DNA of 64,000 nucleotides from Lyophyllum atratum. Lineage: Eukaryota > Basidiomycota > Agaricomycetes > Agaricales > Lyophyllaceae. This document shows positions 1 to 11,900 of the stretch, piece after piece. Below the pieces are notes generated by a model. The model saw only the letters and a list, made by a program, of their open reading frames with translations. It was not told where the DNA came from and ran no database searches. How positions within the stretch are numbered: position 1 is the stretch's first letter; every line of letters starts with the position of its first letter. The stretch is taken from contig JACGCN010000027.1 in assembly GCA_014905825.1 (NCBI GenBank), forward strand, positions 620,001 through 684,000. Direction: 5' to 3'. Position numbers and translations under genes: made by a program.

Positions 1-3
1 CTC

Positions 4-1467
4 ATGTTCGGAGAGTCAGAATCTGAAAGCCCTCGCGTTCCCAGCCCATGGGACTCTCTCATCTCCATACCACCCTCTCCCACCCGCTCATCCAACACCT
101 CTCCCAGCCCCCTCAGCATCGAGCTAATCCCCCGCCTCGTCCCCGAGGCGGACGAAGGCAACGTCGAGTACAAGCTCCAACTCCTTTCGCCCTCCCCCGC
201 CCGCTTTGCACGACTCGTTACCCAGCTCAAATGGCGGCTACTCGAAGGCGGGGGCCAGGCCTATTACGAACTCGGTGTAGCCGATTCTGGTGCACTCGTA
301 GGCCTCCCACGTGCTGAGCTCGAGCAGAGCTTGGAGACACTCGAGATGATGGCCGGAGAGATCGGCGCAAGCGTCATCGTCGTCAAAGAGATCGAGGTCC
401 CTGCAGTTATGGCCGGTCTCGCAGCATCCCAGACCGATAAGTGGAATGGCGAGCGCAAACGGCGTGGTGTCCCACCAGGCTCTGAAGGGTCGTCCACTGC
501 CGTCCTGGCTACCACGAGCACCACCGAGACCGAGACGGAGCTATCTACGACAGATTTCGACGACGAGGATATCGAGGACATGTCCACCACTATCGTCCTC
601 GAGAGACAGCGGACCAGCACAGTTCCTTATCGTCCCTCCCCCAGCTCGTCATCATCCTGGTCCCTAGTTTCGATGGACCCCGACGTAGATCCAGATCCTG
701 CAGACAACGCCGATGCCGAGCCCGACGACGATCCCGTCTCCCAGCCACCATCCTACATCGCCATCGACCTCGAGATCGCCTCCGTCTTCAAGCCCCGACC
801 CATGCGCGCCCGCATGCAAATGCACGCGCACTCCCACTACGTAGGGCCAGTCAAAGCCAAGCGGCTGAAACGCATCAAGCATATCACGCACCCCAATTCC
901 ACGTCCGACTCCGAGCAGCAGGACCATCCCCATGCACATGCGAAAGGGAAGGAGCACGCACATGCGCACGGTCGTGATCCACTCAACCCTGCAACGAAGG
1001 CGAGCACCCGTCGCCAGATGCGCGATCGCAGACGCGAAGAGAAAAGGAAGGCACTGCTTGAATACGCCACTACCTCCCTCTCGCCAGAGCCCTCCGTCTC
1101 CCCGTCCCCGTCCCCCGGCCCAGTGCCTTTCACCGCCGAAGAGAAACGCAGCCATGACCCCACTCCCGAAGAAACGTCTACCCTCGTGAAGGGGCTTGCC
1201 GCACTGCACGTATCCCTCGACGATCCCGCCCCTACATCAACCTCCTCCTCCAATGCCGAAGCGCCGCTGGTCCTCGACGATGAAGACAACGAGGAGGGCG
1301 ACGACGATGTGTTTGCGTCCCCGCCAGCGAGTGCGCTGCCCAGAGGAAAGTCGAGGGAGGTTGGAGCAGGACAGGCGCAGAGCCGGCTTATTGTCGAAGC
1401 ACTAGTGGTGCGCAAGATGTCACTTGACGAGGCGTTTCTCGACTTTGGAGGCTTCGCGCTAATGTGA
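4..1467 (+). CDS. GTPBP1/2 N-terminal-module protein without a GTPase domain
   Basis: Single open frame of 487 residues ending in TGA. Residues about 55-135 contain a block (VTQLKWRLLEGGG, YELGVADSGALVG, SLETLEMMA) that matches, from memory of the family, the N-terminal module preceding the GTPase domain of GTPBP1/GTPBP2 translation-associated G proteins. No P-loop, DxxG or NKxD motif follows. The rest is Ser/Pro/acidic low-complexity sequence with a His-rich stretch near residues 270-330 and a basic RRQMRDRRREEKRK helix near 340. The start lies at the window edge, so an upstream exon could exist. The protein may be a regulatory paralogue or a two-gene split of a GTPBP. The module call is inference; the absence of GTPase motifs is directly visible. 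Confidence 0.7.
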   Translation: MFGESESESPRVPSPWDSLISIPPSPTRSSNTSPSPLSIELIPRLVPEADEGNVEYKLQLLSPSPARFARLVTQLKWRLLEGGGQAYYELGVADSGALVGLPRAELEQSLETLEMMAGEIGASVIVVKEIEVPAVMAGLAASQTDKWNGERKRRGVPPGSEGSSTAVLATTSTTETETELSTTDFDDEDIEDMSTTIVLERQRTSTVPYRPSPSSSSSWSLVSMDPDVDPDPADNADAEPDDDPVSQPPSYIAIDLEIASVFKPRPMRARMQMHAHSHYVGPVKAKRLKRIKHITHPNSTSDSEQQDHPHAHAKGKEHAHAHGRDPLNPATKASTRRQMRDRRREEKRKALLEYATTSLSPEPSVSPSPSPGPVPFTAEEKRSHDPTPEETSTLVKGLAALHVSLDDPAPTSTSSSNAEAPLVLDDEDNEEGDDDVFASPPASALPRGKSREVGAGQAQSRLIVEALVVRKMSLDEAFLDFGGFALM

Positions 1468-2645
1468 AGGACATATTACATCTCATAACTAGTCACCCGG
1501 CTATCCGTCCATCTATATATTTATTCTGGTACCTGTCTCCTTTTCTTGTTTTGTTTTGAGCGTGTATTCATATGTACAACCGTACGTGTACGAATAATGT
1601 ACCTAGGCGTTGTATATGATACTGTAAATCATAATAGATCCTGTTCTAATAATCCCGGTGCTGCTTTTTTCCGCTGTCTGGTGAGTGATCACTTGAGCCG
1701 TAGCTCAACGGAGGTATCTTACCGGAGCCATCTTCGGTGCGAGCTCATCCTGACATTGGTTAAAGTTTGCCGCGTTCCGGGTCACGTTCAGGGGCGGTAA
1801 GACAAGTGGCTCAGTTATGGCCCGAAACGTACCCCGAGTGCGCCACCACTGATCAAGGATCATACAGTATTCTATATGTAGTATCCGACAGCTGGCCGCC
1901 GGTATTCTTAGCTAATGTGTCACAAATGCCAGGATGAATGGGGGAAAATTCGCATTTCAGCTTCTTCTTAATATTTTGTAAGGTCAGTATTGATGTGAAA
2001 TGTGTTCAAAACATATGGGTATGGGAAGAGAAACTGAACGTACACGCCATATGGCATTCGTACTCTGACCACTGCTTGGTCCTGCATGTTTCGGACCAAT
2101 TTGGCGTCCCAGCAGCAAGTCAAGTCTCTAAAAAGACACACCATTTCCATCAGTGTCCACTATTGCCATTTTGCCCCGGACTCCGTTCTGCACGGATGCC
2201 ATAGTCTCCCCCCTGACGAAGGGTGTCCATACATCAAAATACGCAAGATGTATCACTGCAGCAGCCCAGATGTGTATTACAAGGACCGGAAACGCAGGCT
2301 GCTCGGCGCAAACGGCTTCCCCTTCTTCCAACGAATGGGTAAATGAGGCAAACGTCTGTCACCTTGATAGGATATCCCAGAAGCCGTTTGGCGATACAAC
2401 CGCTGAATTCGGGAGCCTACGTGGAATCTCGGCCGATAGCTTTCCCCCAGTGTGAAGGTCTTCTCGACCAGCTATTCGACATTCTGGTCGTTGGTTTCAT
2501 CGTGGACGATCACACATACGGCGATGACTGCTGTTTCTATAGGCAGCGATCGGGGCTTGACATGGTGGTGGATGAGGACAAGGCGATGACGAGGTTTACA
2601 AATTACATGACGGGATGTGATCATTCTCACGTGGGTGTGACATGT
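1468..2645. other. Intergenic, no supported gene
   Basis: Between the GTPBP-like gene and the retrotransposon. Only short overlapping open frames with no recognisable domain or consistent splice signals are seen. The far end is the target site (CGTGC) of the LTR element. Confidence 0.5.
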
Positions 2646-2650
2646 CGTGC
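2646..2650. repeat. Target-site duplication CGTGC, left copy
   Basis: CGTGC immediately outside the left LTR; the same five bases occur at 12458-12462 outside the right LTR. Five base pairs is the usual duplication for Ty3/gypsy integrases. Confidence 0.95.
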
Positions 2651-2915
2651 TGTGAGGGAAGCGTGACCAAGAGGTAACGGTTCAATCACAAGTTGGTAGA
2701 GATCACGCGAAAGACTGGGATAAGTGTTCGGATTTCTCTAAGGCTAGGATACAAGTTCTGCTCGTACTTATACCTAGCCGGTCATCTAAAAATAGTTATC
2801 TAAAAAGACGGAAAGAAAAGGTAAAAGAAAATAAGTAGGGTGCACTCGAGGTGCTTTTGGTTTAGCCGATACAACGAGAGGGAAAAAGTAACGTCACGGT
2901 AACGCGATCCTCACA
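2651..2915 (-). repeat. 3' LTR of the Ty3/gypsy element
   Basis: 265 bp, identical to the other LTR by eye, starting TGTGAGG and ending CCTCACA. Preceded by CGTGC (target duplication). In element orientation this is the 3' copy because the polyprotein runs on the minus strand. Confidence 0.97.
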
Positions 2916-2945
2916 TACGCCCTCCGGGACTTGCGACGCAAGTTC

Positions 2946-5900
2946 CTAGTCCTTGTTGCCAGCGTCGACGGCAGTCTTCTTGTTGAATTTTGGAAGCTGT
3001 GCAGCTGGGATTGCAGAAGTCGGCACCCCGCGAGAAGACTTCGAAGCACCTGACTCCTCGCCAGAGCTCGAACCAGAACCAGAGGTTCCCGAACCCGATA
3101 CTGATCCTTCCACACCTCTTGAACCTCCCGCCTGAGAACCTGAGGCGCCCTCCACGTTGTGCCCGGTGCCCAGTGTCAAAGCCTCCCAATCCGCGTCGAC
3201 AGGAACCCGGAGATAATCATCCTCCATTTCGACGTCTCCATCACCCTCGGAAGTCCTCTCACGCTGTCCGTCGAGTTTTCGCACCTTCTGAGCCCCTCGT
3301 TCTTCAGCATATTCGCCCTTCTCCTCCCTGCGACGTTTTCCAAACTCAGCGCCGCGCTGTCCCCTCAACGCCTCCTTGAACAGGAAATCATTCCACAACT
3401 TCTGACGCTCGGCATCGAGCAACACGCCCTTCGACTTCAGACTCTCCACATCGATAATCTCCTCGTCCGCTACACGGAATTCGTCTAGATTGCATGCCTT
3501 GCCCGACTTCTCGATCTTGCCATTTGGGAGCCGGTACGCGAACTTTTCCACGACCCCGGGAGCGGCGTTAAACATAACCCTCCAAGCGTCGTAGCCGAAG
3601 GGTATAGTGGACGGGGACTTGCCCGCGCGCAGGTTCTTGTCATGGACGAGATACGACCGGATTTGCCCCGCATGAAAGCCGAGGACAGGACTATTAGGCT
3701 TCGATGAGTCCTTAAAGGTGAAGTAACCGGCGTTGACCCGACGAAGGTTGGGGTGATTCATGAGCGCGCGCAAGGATAACGGAATATAGCGGGGTTTGGG
3801 CGAGGGATGGGTAATTGGCGTGTTACGTGGGTGGGTGGTGGCGATGGCGAATGGGCAGGGAGCCGGCGGATGAAGACAGGTGAAGCAGCGAGGACAGGGA
3901 GTAGTCGAAACTAACGAGGACCTTCTCCTGGTCCCAGGGCTTTTATACGGTGAGCCCATCCCGTATTTCAAATTCCCGACAAAAATTTGAGGATCATCTC
4001 TAGGTGGTTCGCTCTTGCCTTTCGGCAAATCGGAAATTTTGTCAACACCGAGGAGCTCGAGGTAAGGCCCCAACGCATTCAAATGCTCAATCTGATAGAA
4101 CGGCAGCCAGGTCACATCGCCCGTTTTCCACAGAATTTCGAAAACGGCATCCTCTTTCGATCCTGCATGTCCGATAATTCGCTCGACGGCCCACTCGCTC
4201 TCTGTACCATCGGCATTGCCCAGTTGGGTGTCCAGCCGGCCAGGGAACAACCTATCATCGTTCGGGACGTGGATCCGCATCAAGGATGCATGGAACACAT
4301 CATGGACCCCCCGTTGCTTCAGGTGAGCTGGTAGATCCACTCGAAATGACTGATTTTTGAAATCTTTCAACAGCTTGTACGGGCCGATGTACTTCGGGAT
4401 CAACTTTCGTGCCAGCCCTTTTGCGAAGGAAATATTCTTCGTCGAAATATAGACGAAGTCGCCCTCCTCAAACGGCACCATCCGACGCTTCCTATTCGCA
4501 TCCCGAACCTGCTTCACTCGTGCCGACAGGATACTATCGTGTGCCGCCATTACGGCCTGCTTGCGCGCCAATGCGAAATTTCGAATACCCGGGAACTCGC
4601 TCTGCTTAGCCGAATCCCAGATCATCGAACGCGGCATCCGACCTGTATTCAAGAAAAATGGTGCGTAGCCTGTCGTTGATGATCGTGCTGAATTAATTGC
4701 AAATTCAATTGCAGGAATTTTCGCAACCCAATTCTTTTGCTTTTGGTCAATACACTGCCGGAGCATTTGGGTCACCGTCCGATTCGCTCGTTCAGTCGAT
4801 CCGTCGGTCTCCGGATGATAAGCACTCGACATCCGCAACTCAGTCCCCACTAGCTCATGCAAGCGAGCCCAGAACGCGCTAGTAAACAAGACGTCGCGGT
4901 CGCTAATTATCGCCTTGGGTAAGCCATGCAGTTTATAGACGTTTTCGAACATCAGCTCAGCAATCTCACGTGCTTTGTAGTCTATTCGGCTCGGGATTAA
5001 GTGAACCATAGCCGTCAACAAATCGATCACAACCGTCAATGAATTGAAGCTGCCATCACGATTTTTCGATTCTGGCAAGGGCCCTACGAAATCGACGCCG
5101 ATTGCCTCCCAAGGCTGACTCGGTACTTTTAACGGATTCAGTAACCCGTAAGGTTTTTGATTGCTCGGTTTGCTGCGCTTACACGTCTGACAGGTGTTAC
5201 AGTATGCTGCTACATCCGTAGCCATCTCCTTCCACCATACGTGGTCCCGGAGGTACGCCAATGTTTTGCTCGCGCCCAAGTGTGCGAGCAGCGAATGAGC
5301 CTCCGCTATCACGATCTCGCGGATATTCCGCCCCCTATGGAAGATTCTAGGTATGCATAATAATTTTCGATCCTTCAGTCGAATATAGATCAATTTGTCT
5401 AACACCTCGAAATTTCTATAGTGTTTCGGGTTATCCACGATCGGTTTGTATGACTGATCAGCACCGTACATGCCACGGAGTAAGGTGAGAAGGTCAATCC
5501 CCCCTTGCACCCCTGCCAGCACGTTAAGCAAAGACCCCGGTTCCGCAGGACTGATCTGCACATGAGGTTCTGGCTCGATGTCAGCAGGACCCGGCTCAGC
5601 TACCGCCTCCGCCCTTCGGTCCGGCTGTGGCCCCTTCATGACAAACCTCTTCGACTTCATTCGCGCTGCGAAATCCGCCGACGTCTCCGGTAACTGACCA
5701 TTCGGAGGTGCTGGGGGCTTCAGAGCAACATGGCCCTTCATGCGGGAAGCAAACTCCCTCGACGTCTCCGGCCGGCCAGTCTCAGCCCCCGGCAGCACCT
5801 TACGTGCTCGTCGTTTTGGAACAGCCGCCTCTGCCTCAATACCCGCCAAAAGCGGCATTGTTATTCCATAGTCAACTGGAACGTCATAGTTGATGACGTC

Positions 5901-8900
5901 GTGGTAGGTGTATTCCGAACGTGCCCGAACGGTTCCAGGTGCGTCATTCGAGTAAATGCGAGACAATGAGTCTGCTAAGACGTTATCCACGCCAGGGACA
6001 TACACCACCTCAAAGTCAAACTCGCCGAGCTTCTCCATCCACCTCGCTTGGCGCCCCGACAAGTTCTTTTGGTTCAATATATGTATCAGACCCTTATGGT
6101 CCGTGATCCATTGAAAGTGAGTGCCTTGCAGAATGTCCCCATGCCTGAGCATGGCCTCTACTCCTGCTAACATCTCAATCTCGTGCACAGGATAGTTTCG
6201 CTGCGCCGAAGTCAGTTTCGCCGAAAAGAACGCCGCGACCTTCCCACTCTGCCAATCTTTTCCTTGGCACACAAGACCAGCTATCCCTGTCGCGCACCCA
6301 TCCGTAACCAGGAACACGGGTTCTGCACCTGGTCCGTACGTTAAAGGTACGCGCTTGTGATTACGTCCTTCATGGACTATCCGCTTTATGTCCTCGAACG
6401 CCCGCTGATGTGTATATTCCCAGCGAAACGGAACGGTATCCCCTGTCAAGCCATGCAGGATACCCATGGGAACCCGCACCGCCGCCAAGTCATCAGCGAG
6501 ATAGCCCACTGACCCCAGGAACCCTCGAAGTAGGTCCCGATTTGTGGGTGTCTTCCATGCCAACACTGAATCCACCTTAGCCGGATCCATTTTAATTCCA
6601 TCCTTGCCAATGATACGGCCGAGTAACTTCAGGTCATCCTGAAGGAAATGGAGCTTATGTTTGCTCAGGTAAAATCGTTCTCTTTGAAGGATGTCAACTA
6701 CCAGTTTGACGTGCTTAACGTGATCTTCCAGGGTCTGTGAGTAAATCACGATATCATCAAGATACACGTCCATAAAGCGCCCGATGTATGGCCCAAAGTA
6801 GTGATTCATGACTGCTTGATACGTCGCCGGGCCATTACAGTCCCCTATCATGATTACTTCGCTCACCATATTCCCATCTGGTGTGGTGAACGTGGATCGA
6901 GGGACATGTTCGGGAGTAATCCGTATTTGCTCGTACGCATCTTTCCCGTCCATCAAGGACTTATACTTCGCTTTTGACACGCGCCGCAGGATTCCCTCGA
7001 TATCCGGCAGTGGCGCCGATAGCTTGACTGTGTTCTTGTTACGTTCACGAAGGTCAATTGGAGTCCGCAACTCAGGTACGTCCCCCTTCTTTCTACCTGG
7101 CTTCGCGATAAATAACATTGGTACTGTATTTCCAGTACTGGTCACCTTCCATCGACCGGACTTCAGATAGGCGTCACGTTTCGCAGCCCATTGCGGACGA
7201 AAGGCTTCTGGACATTTCGATGGTCGCCACGGGTAAATCTTCCTTTCATCAATCAGAGGAATTTGGTGATTAATAACCCGCAGGGGAGGCAAGCCCGTCG
7301 AGCCCGCATCTTTACATAAAGGCTCAGCATAGTCCACCAGCTCTCGCCTAGCGCGCTCCAGTCTATCCTCGTACGCTTCAACAGCTCGAGACGAAATCTT
7401 GGAAACGCCCTCCCCAGCCAGTGGCTTCGATTCATCACTTCCAATCACCACCCTGGCCGGATTCAACCCAATGGTTGCGCTATGCTGGTACATCCACGGC
7501 GTCCCTAGGATCAAATCATAACTCGACAGATTCGCGATGTCAAAGTAACGTTCTTCGTTGATCTTCTGATACTTGATATTAACCTTTGTCCCTAGATTCA
7601 CTTTGGACCGTGACCCTTGCACCGCCAAAAGGAGCGACAAAGGCTTCACCAGTTCGATACGGCGGACTTTCAACTGGTCCGCCAACGTCGAGGACATGAA
7701 ATCCCCCAAGGACCCGGAATCGAGCAACGCACGAGCCGGGTGCCCATTAACCATGACCACCACCACCACTGGCTTAGGTACAATTCGAGTCGCATCCTTG
7801 GGTACTGCAGCACTCCGCTGTAAACCCTCGTACGTCCCTTTAGGTACTTGCACCCCATTTACTTCCAGATGCTGATCATGCTTTTGCAGCCCCGGGTCGT
7901 GTACCATGTGTTCAAGCCATTGGTCTACTGCCGCCACCTTTCTAGCTGCAGGAACTGCTTGCCTGGGCCCCTCGAAGAGTCCTGAAGATCCCTCGGCTGA
8001 GCTGGTACAGGTATGGTAAGACTTCTCTGTTGACTGAGCTGTTCCTGAGTCCGAGACTGACTGCAAGTCTGGCAGGCTATCGTCGTCAGAGGAGTCGCTC
8101 GAGTCCGAGATGGACTGTAAATCCGGTAGGCTACCGTCGTCATCTGAGGACGTGCTTGAGTCCGCGACTGACTGTAAGTCGGGTAGGCTATCATCGTCAG
8201 AAGACGCGCCCGAATCCGAGACCGATTCCAGCTCAGGCATCGAGTCCTCGTCCCCAACACCGGAGTCCGACTGCGGCTGAAGATCAGGCATCCTATCCTC
8301 ATCGCGCATGTCATGGTCTCCTGACGGGTGCAGCGACATCTCGTTCATCTTCGACGTCACTCCATCCGCGCCTCCGTCATCCGGACCTCCTGCACCCTCT
8401 CCTGGCGTATCACCATCCTCCGAGGGCGAGCTGTCATCATCATCCTCCATGAATGACCCGTTTATGCCCATATCACGCATTCTCTGTGCGTACCAGGCCT
8501 GCAAATCAAACAAGAAATGTCTCAGTAAGTCCATCGGTACAAAGACTTCCAAATTTCGAAGCTGATCCAATATCACTAGCCCCTCATTGGAGCTTTTCGT
8601 GGCCTCGAACACGAAGCGGACTCGATTCCTATTAGCGAAGAAGACATGATCCGCCGAGTATGGGGTTCCTCGACCTAGCTCGTCCGTGACCCAATCACCA
8701 AGAAAATCCATGATGCGTGGACCACGGAACTGATGGATACTGAGGGAATCAGATCCTGTCTCCAATGCCCGTCGCCTCGCGTACCACTCCCCTAGGTGGA
8801 AGGAAGGGTCATGGATAATGTCTGCTGGGGCATAGTAGACTTGAGGAACACTCCGGTCCATTATTACGTAGTGTGTTCTTGAACTTCTGCTGACCGCAAA

Positions 8901-11900
8901 GCGGTTCGCTCGTGGTATCTCTGTATCCCCAGGATATGGCTGCAGGGCTGTAAGCAAGCGAGTCGCCGCCCGGGCGAAAGGATCCCCAATTGGAGCGTCC
9001 CCTCTACCCCTTGCGACACGCCCTTCTGGAAGGCAGGTCGGGCACCCATCACGACATGGCTGGTGACCAACCCATTCAGCAATCTCCTCCCCCTGCCGAA
9101 GCTGCTCGCGCAGCCATCTAACGATATCGAAGGTCTCCTCCAGCAACTGTGCTCGTGTTACATAGTATTTACATTCGGTAGTCCTGTTGCCCACGGTATA
9201 CCCACCCGCGTCAGCATCAGACTCGACATACCAGTCCGTGATGGCACCGCGACTCCCCGCTGGGTACAGGTCATGGCCCTCCCGGACCACGATTTGCGCA
9301 CCAATACGCAACACGTCACCCATCAATGGACCAGCCGCCCATCGATTTCCAGGTGGAAGCACAGCGTCGAACGCAAACGCCCTCTGCTGCGCATACCATT
9401 CTGGTAAGTTGAAGTTCTCCTCGAACAGGAGGCATGTGTCAATGACCTCAGGCTCAACGATGTGTATTGCACAGTCAGATACCACATGTCGCCCTCCGTC
9501 TATCTGAAACACGAAGAAGCGGCGCTGCACTGCTGCAACCCCGTGTTCATCTTCATCATCGAAGGGGTAGGGCCTCATCGCTTCCAGCATGTCCATAGCC
9601 CGCTTCGCAGCCAGGTCTCCGACCTGTTTGCGCCATGGAGTTCGCGGCATCAACACCGCTTCACCGAGGGTCATCGTTCCAAGATGGATGGAGTCCAAAG
9701 TCTGCGTTGCCTCCGCCAGCTCGCGCAGCCGTTCTGGATCCTCAAAATCCAATTCAACGTTATGTGAAGACAACCCCGGCGGCCCTCCTCTCGACGACTT
9801 GACCGAATTGCCTGATGGACAGTTCCGGGAAAGGTGACCCGTTTCATGACACCTAAAGCACTTTCCTTCTGCAAGTAGCTTATTGCGCTCCTCCTTCGAT
9901 AAAGAATTCTGATGCTCGTGTCTAACAGGACGCCCTCCAGCCGTTCGTGACGACGAAGCCTGCCCGGACCGCCCGTTCTCCCTCCGAGAACCTTGCAGTG
10001 TAAACTGACCCTGCTTCCGATCTCCGTTAGAACGCTGATCGTTGCGCTGTGGCCGGTCGTCAGAGAAGCCGCTCCCGCGACCTCCTCCTCCAAAACCTCG
10101 ACGGCTACGAGAGTTCCCACTGCTGGAGTGCATACCACCGCCAGGGTTGCCCCCGCCGCCGGATGGTCCCCCACCACCAGAACCCCTACCACCGTTCGAC
10201 CCCTGGCCACCTCGCCGTAGACCTTTGCCCTCAACAACACTCTCGGCAATCTCGATCACCTGTGCTGTATCACGCACCTCGTCCCACGTCGATACTTCTG
10301 GGTTCAGTCCCTCACGCCAAAGACCCTGTTGAATAATGGTCTTCAAGCTGTTCCATAGTTTAATGACTCGTTCGCGCTCATCCACGACTCCAATCATATT
10401 GTAAAGTTCCTCCAGCTCGTATACGAACTCAGACACTGACTTATCATTTTGGAAGCTCTTTCGCAGCTTTTCGCGCTGTTTCATCCTGAAATTTATAGGA
10501 AAACAGTAGTTAAACATCTCATTGAAGAACCGTTGTAAGTCCCACTCCTGTGATGTACTCGCAACCTTCTGAGTGTAGAAGTCATAGGCCCTGCCCTTCA
10601 GGTAGTACGAGAGCACGAATACCCGTCGTTTACGCGAGACCTTTCCTGTCACTACGTAGTCGGTACCTTCGGTCACGAACCTATGAAATGCTCGGCCATC
10701 GGCTGCACCATCATATTCTCGAGGAGGGACCGGCTTCAACGTGGAGTGGAACTTCCGTCGCCTACTCCCATGACGCCGGCGGTGAGATGTCCTTGATCTT
10801 TGATGCCTCCGATGGTTGTTGCCACTGGAAGACGACGACGAAGGACTCGACGAGGACTTGGACGAGGATGACGAGGCTGACGACATGTCATGTCCCCTGC
10901 CCGCTCCTGCCCTGTCCCCTGGTGACGAAGACCTGGAGGAGCTCGAGGAACTCGATGAGCTGGAGCTCGGTGGCCCACCCCCTCTCTTTGAGGTCGGTAC
11001 CTTTGAATCAGCACGTCTTACTGCCCCCAATGCCTTACCCAGGTAGCTCCCGGGAGCAATCTGAGACAGAGGAGTAATGTTAGCCACCTTTGACGCCCTC
11101 CTGGTCTTTGTACGCTTCGATACTCCCACAGTTTCAGCCACTTGCTTGGCCACTGTCTCGGACATCGGTGTAGGCAGCCTATCCCCTCGGACAGGGTTTT
11201 TCACAGTTTTAACGGCCGTGGTCACAGATGGCATCCTCACTGCTGGTGCCTCCTCATCCGGCACCTCTTCAACCGTCGCGCGATACCGCGTTGTGGGCTT
11301 GACGTCAGCAACCGGCTTAGAGTTTACTGACTCCACTTGCGCCCTAGCCACCTTGCCGCGTCGGTCAGCTTCCTTAGCTGCCCGCTCATCTGCCCAGGCT
11401 TGAATGGCGCGGGTTTGTGCTTCAACTGTGAGCTCATCAGGGCTAATGCCCGCCGCACCCCAGTTTCGGGGGTCTATACCCTTCTCTTTCGAAGGTCCTG
11501 CCTCCAGCTCGCTGTCCCTAGCTACTGGAGTGCTCTGTATATTAGCATAACGTTTACTAATTAGATTTTGCTGGTCAGCTGTCAGACTCTTCTCAGCCGC
11601 CGCAATCACGGTGTCTTGTTCCGTAGGGAAGCCTTTCTTGTCAACGATGGGGTCCGCCCTCAGCCCAGTGCGCGACTTGCGCAATGATTCTAAGCTTCGG
11701 GTCCGTCTGGATTTCACCTCAGTCCAGGGACGCCCATCCTCTTCTGAGTCATTTTTAGAGTAAAAAATTTTATTTTGGCTTTTGCCAGAGCCGTTTTGGC
11801 TGAAGGTAGTGCCGTTTTGGGCGGGTGTATTTGAATTATCGCGCTGACTAGCAGCGGAAGGAGAACGCGATATGACGACATCTCGATGAGAGCGTGCCGA

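Noticed and set aside
664..1415. Long minus-strand frames opposite the GTPBP-like gene
   Set aside because: Shadow frames of a high-GC, low-complexity coding sequence.
9671..10249. 192-residue frame on the retrotransposon
   Set aside because: Out-of-frame shadow of the Gly/Arg-rich Gag region.
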